This document shows, in pieces, positions 1 to 7,893 of a stretch of DNA of 64,000 nucleotides (the first letter of the stretch is position 1; every line of letters begins with the position of its first letter). The notes below the pieces were generated by a model, which had not been told where the DNA came from, ran no database searches, and saw nothing but the letters and a program-made list of their open reading frames with translations. The translations under genes and the position numbers were made by a program. The stretch covers positions 434,001 to 498,000 of the forward strand of contig JACKLA010000001.1 of the NCBI GenBank assembly GCA_024236155.1, given 5' to 3'. The stretch comes from Sphingomonadaceae bacterium. GTDB lineage: Bacteria; Pseudomonadota; Alphaproteobacteria; Sphingomonadales; Sphingomonadaceae.

Positions 1-457
1 ATTCAGCATCGAGATAGTCTGCGATGAACCCTTCGCTGAGCGAGCGCACCGAAAGCCGCGCGCAATCATGGCCGACCCACTGGACCTTGCCGTCGCGCAC
101 CAAAGACGCCGCGCTGTGCAGCCGCATTTCGCGACCCGAAAAAAAGCGCAAATGCTCCGCCGCATCCTCGCGCGAGGCTGGCTTGTCGAACCGGCGGCCA
201 TCGACCTCGACCAGCGAATCGCTGCCAAGGATGATCCTGCCCTTGTGTGCAGGTGACACTGCGGCCGCCTTGGCCGTGGCGAGTGCCTGTGCAATTTCGG
301 CTGGTGGTGCATCCGCCATCTCGCGTTCGAGCGCGCGCTCGTCCATATCCGCGCTGTCGATGTCATATTGCAATCCGGCTGCATCGAGCATGGCCCTGCG
401 CGATGCACTCTTTGACGCGAGGACGAAGCCTGTGCCCTGCAAAGCCGACCCGCTCAT
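1..457 (-). CDS. maf: Maf-like nucleoside triphosphate pyrophosphatase (3' end outside window)
   Basis: Maf proteins hydrolyse non-canonical or excess NTPs to NMP and pyrophosphate in the cytoplasm. The reverse strand from ATG at 457 reads 152 residues without a stop to the window edge. Seen: the N-terminal family signature L-A-S-K-S-A-S-R-R at residues 13-21, followed by M-L-D-A-A-G-L, and G-S-D-S-L-V around residues 78-83, which carries the catalytic Asp. The start overlaps the stop of the upstream ppsR by four bases (ATGA), so the two are probably translationally coupled. About 40 C-terminal residues are missing. Family assignment is firm; the exact nucleotide specificity (dTTP/UTP versus m7GTP subfamily) cannot be read here. 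Confidence 0.9.
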   Translation of the reverse strand, partial: MSGSALQGTGFVLASKSASRRAMLDAAGLQYDIDSADMDERALEREMADAPPAEIAQALATAKAAAVSPAHKGRIILGSDSLVEVDGRRFDKPASREDAAEHLRFFSGREMRLHSAASLVRDGKVQWVGHDCARLSVRSLSEGFIADYLDAE

Positions 458-1299
458 ATCGGCTTGCTGCCTTCGAACAGATCATCGTCACGCCGATTGC
501 GCTCGCCGAGCAACCGGATCACGGCTGCAGCGGTCTCCTCGATCGAACGACGGGTGACATCGATCACCGGCCAGCCATTGTCGGCAAACATGCGCCGCGC
601 AAACTGGATTTCGTCGCGAACCTTCTCATTGTCGACATAGGATGTTTCAGTCCCCTCGTTGAGACTGAGAAGCCGGTTGCGACGAATTTGCACCAACCGT
701 TCCGGCGCGGTGGTCAGCCCCACCACCAGTGGTTTCTTGAGCCCGAAAAGGTCGGGTGGAGGAGGGCTTTCGACAACCAGCGGAATATTCGCCGTCTTGT
801 AGCCGCGATTGGCAAGGTAGATGCTGGTCGGCGTCTTCGAACAGCGCGATACGCCCGCCAGCACGATATCGGCCTCTTCCCAGTTCTCCCACCCGATCCC
901 GTCATCATGCGCGATCGTGTAGTGGATCGCTTCGACCCGGCGGAAATAGGCATCATCCATCAGGTGCTGGCGACCAGGCCGCCCATGCGCCTCCTGCCCC
1001 AGCTGCGCTTCCAGAGCTTCGGTCACCGCATCGAGAGCCGGTACGGCTGGAAGCGAGAGCTGGCGGCAATGCTCTTCCAGCCGGGCCCGGGTTTCGGGAT
1101 TGACCAGCGTGAACAACACCAGGCCCGGATTGCTCGCCAGTTCGGGCACGATCCGGTCGAGATGCTGGCGCGAGCGAACCATGGGCCAGAAATGACGCAC
1201 GATATCGGCATCTTCGAACTGGGCAAGCGCGGCCTTGGCGACCATTTCCAGCGTTTCACCGGTGGAATCGGATACGAGGTGGAGATGCAGGCGGCTCAT
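454..1299 (-). CDS. ppsR: Pyruvate, water/phosphate dikinase regulatory protein (bifunctional kinase/pyrophosphorylase, DUF299)
   Basis: This family inactivates PEP synthase or pyruvate phosphate dikinase by ADP-dependent threonine phosphorylation and reactivates it by Pi-dependent dephosphorylation. The 281-residue protein has the usual family length. Seen: the N-terminal H-L-V-S-D-S-T-G-E-T motif (residues 7-16) and the P-loop G-V-S-R-C-S-K-T at 149-156, followed by the conserved P-T-S-I-Y-L-A-N-R-G-Y-K segment. It is the first gene leftward from the putative replication origin and overlaps maf by four bases. Which dikinase it controls is not visible in this window. Confidence 0.93.
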   Translation of the reverse strand: MSRLHLHLVSDSTGETLEMVAKAALAQFEDADIVRHFWPMVRSRQHLDRIVPELASNPGLVLFTLVNPETRARLEEHCRQLSLPAVPALDAVTEALEAQLGQEAHGRPGRQHLMDDAYFRRVEAIHYTIAHDDGIGWENWEEADIVLAGVSRCSKTPTSIYLANRGYKTANIPLVVESPPPPDLFGLKKPLVVGLTTAPERLVQIRRNRLLSLNEGTETSYVDNEKVRDEIQFARRMFADNGWPVIDVTRRSIEETAAAVIRLLGERNRRDDDLFEGSKPI

Positions 1300-1323
1300 T
1301 CAGCGCGAAGATCCCGAAAGGGC

Positions 1324-1332
1324 TGTGGACAA
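1324..1332 (-). promoter_or_regulatory. DnaA box-like site
   Basis: TGTGGACAA differs by one base from TGTGGATAA, the complement of the DnaA box TTATCCACA. It lies at the ppsR side of the putative origin. A single near-match is weak evidence, but a second lies at 1557-1565. Confidence 0.45.
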
Positions 1333-1412
1333 TGAGCGGCATAAACCATGGCACAGGCCTGACGACAAGTTTTGCCCCTGATTCCATGCCCGATCCGAGT
1401 CTTTTGTCATGG

Positions 1413-1446
1413 GTGTTTCTGGACAGCCTCGTGTGTTTCTCGACAG
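1413..1446 (+). repeat. Two 14-bp direct repeats with 20-bp period in the origin region
   Basis: GTGTTTCTGGACAG (1413-1426) and GTGTTTCTCGACAG (1433-1446) differ at one base and start 20 bases apart, about two helical turns. A partial third copy, GTGTTTGAC, begins at 1470. They may be protein-binding iterons of the origin, but the binding protein is unknown. Confidence 0.5.
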
Positions 1447-1556
1447 GTTGGGGAAAACGGGGAGAAGTTGTGTTTGACTCAAGGTCTGTGCGGATTCGCG
1501 CTAACCACCAAGCCTGTTCAAAGCGGGAGAAATCGGGCAGGGCGCCGCTGTCCCCG

Positions 1557-1565
1557 ATATCCACA
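1557..1565 (+). promoter_or_regulatory. DnaA box-like site next to AT-rich run
   Basis: ATATCCACA matches the DnaA box TTATCCACA at eight of nine bases. It lies 16 bases left of the AT-rich run 1581-1617, the arrangement expected of a DnaA box beside a duplex-unwinding element. Confidence 0.55.
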
Positions 1566-1625
1566 GGGCCAACAGACTCCATCAATCCTTATTATAAGAA
1601 TCTATTATTTAGTTAGGACGACCCG

Positions 1626-2651
1626 ATGCCCGGTATTCTGCTCGAAACCCTGCGCGGCAAGCAAGGGGACAAGGTGCCCATGTGGCTCATGCGTCAGGCG
1701 GGGCGATACCTGCCCGAATATCGCGAATTGCGCGCGCAGAAGGGCGGTTTCCTCGAGCTGGCATATGATAGCGAGGCAGCTTCCGAAGTGACCTTGCAGC
1801 CAGTCCGGCGGTTCGGCTTCGACGGGGCGATCCTGTTTTCCGATATCCTCGTGATCCCGCATGCGATGGGGCAGGATCTGTGGTTCGAGGCAGGCGAGGG
1901 GCCGAGGCTTGCACCGCCGCTGGTCGATGGTGCGTGGCAAGGGCTCGAAAGCGTGAAAGAGCGGCTCGACCCGGTCTACGAGACGGTGCGGCTCACCCGG
2001 GCTGCATTGGGCGAGGAAACCACCATGCTCGGTTTTGCGGGGAGTCCGTGGACGGTGGCGACCTATATGGTGGCGGGGCAGGGTTCGAAGGACCAGGCCG
2101 ATACCCGTGCCCTCGCCTACCGCGATCCGGCTGCCTTCGGTTCTTTGATCGAGGCAATCGAGAGTGCAACGGTCGATTACCTGATCGGCCAGATCGATGC
2201 AGGGGTCGAGGCGGTGCAATTGTTCGACAGCTGGGCGGGAAGCCTTGCGCCCGACCAGTTCGAACGCTGGGTCATTGCGCCCAATGCCCGGATAGTCGCG
2301 AAGCTGAAGGAGGCGCGCCCTGATGTGCCGGTTATCGGCTTTCCCAAGGGTTCGGGTGCCAAGCTTCCCGCCTATGCCCGCGAAACCGGGGTCGATGCGG
2401 TCGGGGTCGATGAAACGGTCGATCCGCAATGGGCGGCGCGTGAGCTGCCTGCCGACATGCCGGTGCAGGGCAATCTCGATCCACTATTGCTGCTCGCGGG
2501 CGGTGAAGCGCTGGGCATTCGCGTAGAGACGATCCTGCGAGCCTTTTCCGACCGACCGCATGTGTTCAACCTTGGTCATGGCATCGGCCAGCACACACCG
2601 ATTGCGCATGTCGAGGCACTGGTAGCACAGGTTCGCGGCTGGAGGGGGTGA
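1626..2651 (+). CDS. hemE: Uroporphyrinogen decarboxylase
   Basis: HemE decarboxylates the four acetate side chains of uroporphyrinogen III to give coproporphyrinogen III in haem biosynthesis. The 341-residue protein is full length. Seen: the N-terminal substrate-binding signature P-M-W-L-M-R-Q-A-G-R-Y-L-P-E-Y (about residues 18-32), the G-F-A-G-S-P-W-T-V-A-T-Y motif (about 138-149), and a C-terminal N-L-G-H-G-I motif. It is the first gene rightward of the putative origin, and its promoter must lie in or beside the origin. hemJ follows closely and hemB lies about 26 kb away. Confidence 0.97.
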   Translation: MPGILLETLRGKQGDKVPMWLMRQAGRYLPEYRELRAQKGGFLELAYDSEAASEVTLQPVRRFGFDGAILFSDILVIPHAMGQDLWFEAGEGPRLAPPLVDGAWQGLESVKERLDPVYETVRLTRAALGEETTMLGFAGSPWTVATYMVAGQGSKDQADTRALAYRDPAAFGSLIEAIESATVDYLIGQIDAGVEAVQLFDSWAGSLAPDQFERWVIAPNARIVAKLKEARPDVPVIGFPKGSGAKLPAYARETGVDAVGVDETVDPQWAARELPADMPVQGNLDPLLLLAGGEALGIRVETILRAFSDRPHVFNLGHGIGQHTPIAHVEALVAQVRGWRG

Positions 2652-2682
2652 CGCGGGCGGCCAGAGCGCCTATCTCGCCCCC

Positions 2683-3150
2683 ATGATTGACGCGCTTGCC
2701 AATATCTATCGCTGGATTCTTGCCGGACATATCATCTTCGTGATCTTCTGGATGGCGGGGCTGTTCATGCTGCCGCGCTTTTTCGTCTACCATCAGGAAG
2801 ATGGCCCGCCAGGCAGCGAAGCCGACAGCGTATGGATCGAACGCGAGCGTCGCCTGCTCAAGATCATCCTCATGCCATCGATGATCGCAGTGTGGCTGCT
2901 GGGTATCGCGATGATTGTCGCGAGCTACCAGTTCGGGCGACCCATCCTGTCCGAGGGCTGGCTCCACGCCAAGCTGCTGTTCGTGATCGCGCTGTCGGGC
3001 TATCACGGCTGGATAAGCGCCTATGCGAAGAAGCTTGCGCGCGGCGAACGGACGCTTGAGGGCAAGAAGCTGCGTCTGCTCAACGAAGTCCCGGGGCTTG
3101 CCGCCGCGATCATTGTTATCCTGGTGATCGTCAGACCGTTTACCGGCTGA
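2683..3150 (+). CDS. hemJ: Protoporphyrinogen IX oxidase HemJ
   Basis: HemJ is the membrane protoporphyrinogen IX oxidase found in most alphaproteobacteria in place of HemG or HemY. The 155-residue protein shows four hydrophobic segments (about 11-29, 60-81, 95-112 and 138-153). Seen: the G-H-I-I-F-V-I-F-W-M-A-G-L-F signature with His16, W-L-H-A-K with Lys97, and the L-N-E-V-P motif before the last helix. It lies 31 bases after hemE and probably shares its transcript, so two haem steps are coupled. It belongs to the family older databases call CopD or UPF0093. Confidence 0.93.
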   Translation: MIDALANIYRWILAGHIIFVIFWMAGLFMLPRFFVYHQEDGPPGSEADSVWIERERRLLKIILMPSMIAVWLLGIAMIVASYQFGRPILSEGWLHAKLLFVIALSGYHGWISAYAKKLARGERTLEGKKLRLLNEVPGLAAAIIVILVIVRPFTG

Positions 3151-3230
3151 GACGGGCCGGCACTTTCGCCGATCATGCTCGATTGACGAGCGCCGCACGC
3201 GGGCGTATTTGCGCGACATCTACCGGCTGA

Positions 3231-3258
3231 GGCTCCACCCCTTTTCGTTGTTGGAGCC
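3231..3258. promoter_or_regulatory. Inverted repeat in the rho leader
   Basis: GGCTCCA at 3231-3237 and TGGAGCC at 3252-3258 form a 7-bp inverted repeat around a 14-base, T-rich loop, about 60 bases upstream of rho. rho leaders are commonly attenuated in bacteria, so a role in rho control is plausible but unproven. Confidence 0.35.
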
Positions 3259-3317
3259 GGGTCTGCTTTCTCCAAGCCCATATTGACCTGCCGGCCACTC
3301 CTGAACTGGATACGAAA

Positions 3318-4583
3318 ATGCATCTCAAGGAACTTAAAACAAAAACCCCGGCCGAACTGGTCAGCATGGCAGAAGAACTCGGCGTCGAGGGTGCATCGAC
3401 CATGCGCCGGCAGGACCTGCTGTTCTCGATCCTGCGCGAGCTGGCCGAGGACGAGGAATATGATGAGCAGATCATGGGTATCGGCACCATCGAGGTGCTG
3501 CAGGACGGCTTCGGCTTCCTGCGCAGCCCGGAAGCGAACTACCTCGCCGGTCCCGACGATATCTATGTCTCGCCCAACCAGGTCCGCAAATGGGGCCTGC
3601 GCACCGGTGACACGGTTGAAGGTGAAATCCGCGCCCCGAAGGAAGGCGAACGCTATTTCGCGCTGACGAGCCTTTCCAGCGTCAATTACGAAGACCCTGA
3701 GCAGGTTCGCCTGCGGACCAATTTCGACAACCTCACCCCGCTTTATCCGGAAGAGAAGCTATCGCTCGACACGCTTGATCCGACGGTGAAGGACAAGTCG
3801 GCCCGCGTGATCGACATCATCAGCCCACAGGGCAAGGGCCAGCGCGCGCTGATCGTCGCTCCGCCACGCACCGGTAAGACGGTGCTGCTGCAGAATATCG
3901 CCAAGGCAATCACCGACAATCATCCGGAAGTGTTCCTGCTCGTCCTGCTGGTCGATGAACGCCCGGAAGAAGTTACCGACATGCAGCGCAGCGTGAAGGG
4001 CGAGGTGATTTCCTCGACCTTCGATGAACCTGCTCAGCGTCACGTCCAGGTCGCCGAAATGGTGATCGAAAAGGCCAAGCGTCTGGTTGAGCACAAGAAG
4101 GACGTGGTGATCCTGCTCGACTCGATCACTCGCCTGGGCCGCGCCTACAACACCGTGGTCCCATCTTCCGGCAAGGTGCTGACCGGCGGTGTCGATGCCA
4201 ATGCGCTGCAGCGTCCCAAGCGCTTCTTCGGCGCGGCGCGTAACATCGAGGAAGGCGGTTCGCTCTCGATCATCGCCACCGCGCTGATCGATACCGGCAG
4301 CCGGATGGACGAGGTGATCTTCGAAGAATTCAAGGGCACGGGTAACAGCGAAATCGTGCTCGACCGCAAGGTCGCCGACAAGCGCATCTTCCCCGCACTC
4401 GATGTCGGCAAGTCCGGCACCCGCAAGGAAGAGCTGCTGGTCGAGAAGGACAAGCTCTCCAAGATGTGGGTCCTGCGCCGTATCCTGATGCAGATGGGCA
4501 CGGTCGACGCGATGGAATTCCTGCTCGACAAGATGAAGGATTCGAAGACCAACGAGGACTTCTTCTCGACAATGAACCAGTAA
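3318..4583 (+). CDS. rho: Transcription termination factor Rho
   Basis: Rho is the hexameric RNA-dependent ATPase and translocase that ends transcription at Rho-dependent terminators. The 421-residue protein is complete and has no large insertion. Seen: the N-terminal Rho domain (M-H-L-K-E-L-K at the start), an RNA-binding cold-shock-like domain with G-F-G-F-L-R at 64-69, the P-loop A-P-P-R-T-G-K-T at 181-188, and a Walker B with L-L-D-S-I-T-R-L around 261-268. A 167-base leader with an inverted repeat precedes it. hemE-hemJ-rho near the origin is a conserved alphaproteobacterial order. Confidence 0.98.
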   Translation: MHLKELKTKTPAELVSMAEELGVEGASTMRRQDLLFSILRELAEDEEYDEQIMGIGTIEVLQDGFGFLRSPEANYLAGPDDIYVSPNQVRKWGLRTGDTVEGEIRAPKEGERYFALTSLSSVNYEDPEQVRLRTNFDNLTPLYPEEKLSLDTLDPTVKDKSARVIDIISPQGKGQRALIVAPPRTGKTVLLQNIAKAITDNHPEVFLLVLLVDERPEEVTDMQRSVKGEVISSTFDEPAQRHVQVAEMVIEKAKRLVEHKKDVVILLDSITRLGRAYNTVVPSSGKVLTGGVDANALQRPKRFFGAARNIEEGGSLSIIATALIDTGSRMDEVIFEEFKGTGNSEIVLDRKVADKRIFPALDVGKSGTRKEELLVEKDKLSKMWVLRRILMQMGTVDAMEFLLDKMKDSKTNEDFFSTMNQ

Positions 4584-4599
4584 GCGGTTGCGCTGCGCG

Positions 4600-5037
4600 A
4601 TGGGAATGAGCCACGATTTGGCGACAATCGCCATCGTGGTATCCCGCGTCGAGGCCCTATGCCTTGCGGATATGCTCAATGCCGAAGGAATAGCCGTCTA
4701 TATCGGCGGCTATCACCACGGTACGGTTCAAGTGATTCCGATTACTTTGGGTGGATACCGGCTCATGGTCCCGGCGACCCAACACGGTCAGGCCAGCGAT
4801 CTTATCCGCGAGGCGGGTGTTGAAAGTAACTGGTCTTTCAACCGCAATGTGCAGCGAGCGGGGATCAGGGTACTCTCGATATCGGTTGGCCTGCACGCAG
4901 GTTTCGCAACGCTCGGCGCGATATTCAGCGGATTGCCCCTTGCGGTTGTCGCGATGTTTTTTCTGGTCGGATTGCAGGTGCCGCTGAGTCCTCAAGCGCG
5001 GGGCGACTACTATCTGTCGCGCAACGATGAGGGCTAG
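4600..5037 (+). CDS. Small membrane protein with DUF2007-like N-terminus
   Basis: Function unknown. I chose ATG at 4600 (145 residues) over the upstream TTG at 4588; ATG at 4606 is also possible. The first 75 residues resemble DUF2007 putative signal-transducing domains: an S-x-x-E-A-x-x-L-A-D-M-L-x-x-E-G-I helix, then a strand, then G-G-Y-R-L-M-V-P. Two hydrophobic segments follow near residues 92-110 and 113-130, and the tail is charged. It starts 16 bases after rho, so it may be co-transcribed. It overlaps the convergent NTF2-like gene by four bases at its 3' end. Confidence 0.65.
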   Translation: MGMSHDLATIAIVVSRVEALCLADMLNAEGIAVYIGGYHHGTVQVIPITLGGYRLMVPATQHGQASDLIREAGVESNWSFNRNVQRAGIRVLSISVGLHAGFATLGAIFSGLPLAVVAMFFLVGLQVPLSPQARGDYYLSRNDEG

Positions 5038-5441
5038 CGGTTTCCTGTTTTCATCTTCTCCAGCATCGCGGCCATCTGTTCCCACACTTTGTTCACTGCC
5101 TTCAGCGGGCGCACCATCACCTTGAAATCGGCGATCATGCCGTTTTCGTCGAAGCGGATCAGGTCGATGCCGTTGACATGGATTCCGTCCATCTCGGTGG
5201 TGAATTCGAGCATCGCGTTCTCACCATCGACCAGTTCGCGGACATAGGCGAAGCTGTCATTGCCGAGCGTTTGCCCGGCCGCCGAGAGATAGGCGACGAC
5301 GATTGCGCGGCCTTCCTGCGGGGTATGCACCACAGGCGAATGAAACACCGCATCTTCGCGGATGATTGCTGCCAGTGCGGCAGGATCGCTGCCGTCGGCA
5401 ATCACCTTGTGCCACCGTGCAAGTCCTTTTGACGCGCTCAT
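5034..5441 (-). CDS. NTF2-like / SnoaL-like domain protein
   Basis: The 135-residue protein has the layout of the NTF2 superfamily (cone-shaped alpha+beta fold). It has an N-terminal helix, D-P-A-A-L-A-A-I-I-R-E-D-A-V-F-H-S-P in the position typical of SnoaL-like proteins, and a final strand with D-G-I-H-V-N-G-I-D-L-I-R-F-D-E-N-G-M-I. Such domains serve as isomerases, hydrolases or ligand carriers, and the sequence does not show which. It is the downstream partner of the FMN-binding glutamate-synthase-like gene, 42 bases away, and convergent with the DUF2007-like gene. Confidence 0.7.
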   Translation of the reverse strand: MSASKGLARWHKVIADGSDPAALAAIIREDAVFHSPVVHTPQEGRAIVVAYLSAAGQTLGNDSFAYVRELVDGENAMLEFTTEMDGIHVNGIDLIRFDENGMIADFKVMVRPLKAVNKVWEQMAAMLEKMKTGNR

Positions 5442-5483
5442 TTTTGGAAAGCCCCTTCCAGGTTGTAGTCTTTATGCCGGTGG

Positions 5484-7067
5484 CTAGATCGCCCGCCTGA
5501 AGCTGTCAGCCCGTGCTGCCTTCCAGTGCCGCGCAAACGCGGTGCTTTCGGGATCGGCCAGCAAGGCACCATCCTCGAGGAACGGATAGATCTTGTCGAT
5601 CGCGTCGGATCGCGCACCATTGATCCGCTCTCGCATGTCCATCGGCCGGATATGCCACGGATTGTCCAGTCCCATGGCGACAACAATCTCACGCAGGGAG
5701 TGCAGTGTCTGTTTCTGGAAGCGTGCGACGCGCGGGCCCTTGTCCTCCACCACCAGGCCTTGCTGCCGCCATGCGGTCTGGGTTGCGATGCCGGTCGGGC
5801 AATGGCCGGTATGGCATTGCATCGACTGGACACAGCCGAGCGAGAACATGAAAGGCCGGGCGGCGTTGCACCAGTCTGCCCCCATCGCAAAGGCCTTGGC
5901 CATCTGCGCGCCGGAATGAATCTTGCCCGAGGCGGCAATCCTGACATGGGGTTTGAGCCCCGTCCCGACCAGTGCGTTGCGGACGAAAACCAGTCCCTCG
6001 CGCAGGGGCATGCCGACGCTGTTCGACAGCTCGAGCGGGGCTGCGCCCGTTCCGCCCTCCGCCCCGTCCACAGTCAGGAAATCGGGCGTGATGCCGGTTT
6101 CGAGCATGGCCTTGGCGAGCGCGAAGATCTCGTGCGGCTGGCCGACGCAGAGTTTGGCACCCGCCGGCTTGCCACCCGACAGTTCGCGCAGCTGGGCCAC
6201 CCATTCAAGCAGTTCGATCGGGGTCGAGAAGGTTGCATGCGTGGCGGGAGAAAGACAGTCTTCGCCTTCGGGGATGGCACGCGCCTCGGCGATTTCCGCA
6301 GTCACCTTCGCACCGGGCAGCACGCCGCCATGGCCGGGCTTGGCACCCTGGCTGAGCTTGATCTCGATCATCTTGACCTGATCGTCCTGCGCGCGCTCGG
6401 CGAAGGCACCTGCATCGAACCCGCCGTCCTTCGCCCGGCACCCGAAATAGCCGCTGCCGATTTCCCATATCAGGTCACCCCCGTGCGAACGGTGGTATCG
6501 GCAGATGCCGCCTTCCCCGGTGTTGTGTGCGAAGTTGCCGATCGCAGCGCCCATGTTGAGCGCCTCGATTGCCCGTGCAGAGAGCGAGCCGAAACTCATT
6601 GCCGAGATATTGAGCAAGGAAGAGGAATAGGGTTTTGCCGTATCCGGTCCGCCGATGTCGAGCCGCCACTGCTGCGGCGCTGCCTCATTCGGCCCGATCG
6701 AATGGCCCAGCCACTCATATTCGTCCGAATAAACGTCGAGCTCGGTGCCCATCGGATGCGCATCGAGCTGGCCCTTGGCGCGGGCATAGACGAGGGCGCG
6801 GGCCTGGTGGCTGAACGGCCGCCCGTCGAGATCGTCCTCGACGATATAGGCCTGCGCGAAAGGGCGCAGGTCCTCCATGATCCACCGGATACGCGCGATC
6901 AGTGGATAGTTGCGGCGCAATGTGTGCTTGTGCTGGACGAAATCCCACATGGCTATCGCGAGCAAGGGGACCAGCAGGAACAGCGCCGGGCGGGCTGGGG
7001 GCCACAGCCCGGCCAGTATGGCCGGCACGAGCAGGAGCGCGGGGATCAGGTAGCGATAGGGCGACAT
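5484..7067 (-). CDS. Membrane-anchored FMN-binding glutamate synthase family protein
   Basis: The 527-residue protein carries the FMN-binding synthase domain of glutamate synthase, without the glutamine amidotransferase or NADPH-binding domains. Seen: two N-terminal hydrophobic segments (about 7-23 and 28-43) and the A-M-S-F-G-S-L-S motif (about 155-162). Also seen are a barrel with T-V-D-G-A-E-G-G-T-G-A-A-P and a cysteine cluster C-x5-C-x4-C (G-C-V-Q-S-M-Q-C-H-T-G-H-C) typical of the 3Fe-4S site. No small subunit gene is nearby, so true glutamate synthase activity is doubtful; an FMN oxidoreductase role is the safer call. Confidence 0.88.
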   Translation of the reverse strand: MSPYRYLIPALLLVPAILAGLWPPARPALFLLVPLLAIAMWDFVQHKHTLRRNYPLIARIRWIMEDLRPFAQAYIVEDDLDGRPFSHQARALVYARAKGQLDAHPMGTELDVYSDEYEWLGHSIGPNEAAPQQWRLDIGGPDTAKPYSSSLLNISAMSFGSLSARAIEALNMGAAIGNFAHNTGEGGICRYHRSHGGDLIWEIGSGYFGCRAKDGGFDAGAFAERAQDDQVKMIEIKLSQGAKPGHGGVLPGAKVTAEIAEARAIPEGEDCLSPATHATFSTPIELLEWVAQLRELSGGKPAGAKLCVGQPHEIFALAKAMLETGITPDFLTVDGAEGGTGAAPLELSNSVGMPLREGLVFVRNALVGTGLKPHVRIAASGKIHSGAQMAKAFAMGADWCNAARPFMFSLGCVQSMQCHTGHCPTGIATQTAWRQQGLVVEDKGPRVARFQKQTLHSLREIVVAMGLDNPWHIRPMDMRERINGARSDAIDKIYPFLEDGALLADPESTAFARHWKAARADSFRRAI

Positions 7068-7081
7068 GGCCGCTCGTTCAC

Positions 7082-7780
7082 TCAGCCGAGGTGCTCGGCA
7101 AAAAATTCGACCGTCCGCCTGTCAGCCAGCTGGGCACCTTCCTCATGCCGCCGGTTGCCGTGCTCGGTGGCAAAGCCGTGGTCGAGCCCTTCATAGTCAT
7201 GCAGTGTAACACGTGGATGATCATCCAGTCCTTCGTGCATGGTCTTCTGTGCGTCCGGGCTTACCAGGTGATCGGCGGTCGGGACATGCAGCAGTAGCGG
7301 GTTGGCGATGGCGTGCGATTCACCCAGCATCTGGTCGATCATCACCCCGTAATAGCCGACCGAAGCATCGATATCGGTGCGCGCTGCGGCCATATAGGCG
7401 AGCTTGCCGCCAAGGCAGTAACCCACGCAGCCGACTTTCTCGACGCCGGCTTCGGAGCGGACCCAGCGGATCGTCGCTTCGATATCGCGGACTCCGTCAT
7501 CGGGATCATATTTGCCGAACAGGTCGAATGCCTTGTTCAGTTCGGGCTCGACATCGGGGTCGAGCTCGAGGTTTGGTTCGAGCCGGAAGAACAGGTCGGG
7601 CGCGATTGCGAGATAGCCTTCCTCGGCCCATTTGTCGCATTTGCGGCGGATACCGGGGTTCACGCCGAATATCTCCTGGATGACGATGATCGCAGCCTTC
7701 GGCTTGCCTTCGGGCTTCGCCAGATAGGCGGTGAAACGCTCACCATTGCCAAGGCCCGGGATGGTCACGGTTTCGCTCAT
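7082..7780 (-). CDS. Dienelactone hydrolase family protein
   Basis: An alpha/beta-hydrolase of about 232 residues. I chose ATG at 7780 because AGGGGCAG lies just upstream and the family N-terminus begins there; the frame stays open to 7870. Seen: the oxyanion region I-V-I-Q-E-I-F-G-V-N-P, the nucleophile motif G-Y-C-L-G-G with catalytic Cys, and L-D-H-G-F-A with the catalytic His. Family members open lactone rings in aromatic degradation, but many paralogues have other esterase roles, and no aromatic pathway gene is nearby. It ends 14 bases before the FMN-binding synthase gene and may be co-transcribed with it. Confidence 0.88.
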   Translation of the reverse strand: MSETVTIPGLGNGERFTAYLAKPEGKPKAAIIVIQEIFGVNPGIRRKCDKWAEEGYLAIAPDLFFRLEPNLELDPDVEPELNKAFDLFGKYDPDDGVRDIEATIRWVRSEAGVEKVGCVGYCLGGKLAYMAAARTDIDASVGYYGVMIDQMLGESHAIANPLLLHVPTADHLVSPDAQKTMHEGLDDHPRVTLHDYEGLDHGFATEHGNRRHEEGAQLADRRTVEFFAEHLG

Positions 7781-7893
7781 ATCTGCCCCTGTCGGTTCGA
7801 TTTGGGTTTTTGCAGGATTCGGCTTATCGCTTGCGGCACGACAATGCCAAACCCAGATTGCATCCAGCATAGGGATTGAACGGAGAAAACGCG

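Larger units (their letters stand above)
1300..1625. other. oriC: Putative chromosomal replication origin (oriC) between ppsR and hemE
   Basis: This is the only gene-free stretch longer than 300 bases. Seen: a near-consensus DnaA box TGTGGACAA at 1324-1332 and another, ATATCCACA, at 1557-1565 (each one mismatch to TTATCCACA or its complement). Five GANTC sites lie at 1380, 1476, 1493, 1575 and 1598. Two 14-base direct repeats lie at 1413-1426 and 1433-1446, and a 37-base run at 1581-1617 is 29/37 A+T. Known: Caulobacter Cori lies beside hemE, and its parS sites are about 8 kb away, as here. Origin function is inferred from context and motifs. Confidence 0.72.

Noticed and set aside
3141..3231. 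TACCGGCTGAG repeated exactly 80 bases apart
   Set aside because: Only 11 bases, one copy lies in the hemJ end; may be chance.
5526..7196. Long plus-strand open frame (556 codons) opposite the glutamate-synthase-like gene
   Set aside because: Mirror frame of a GC-rich gene; the other strand has clear family motifs and this one has none.
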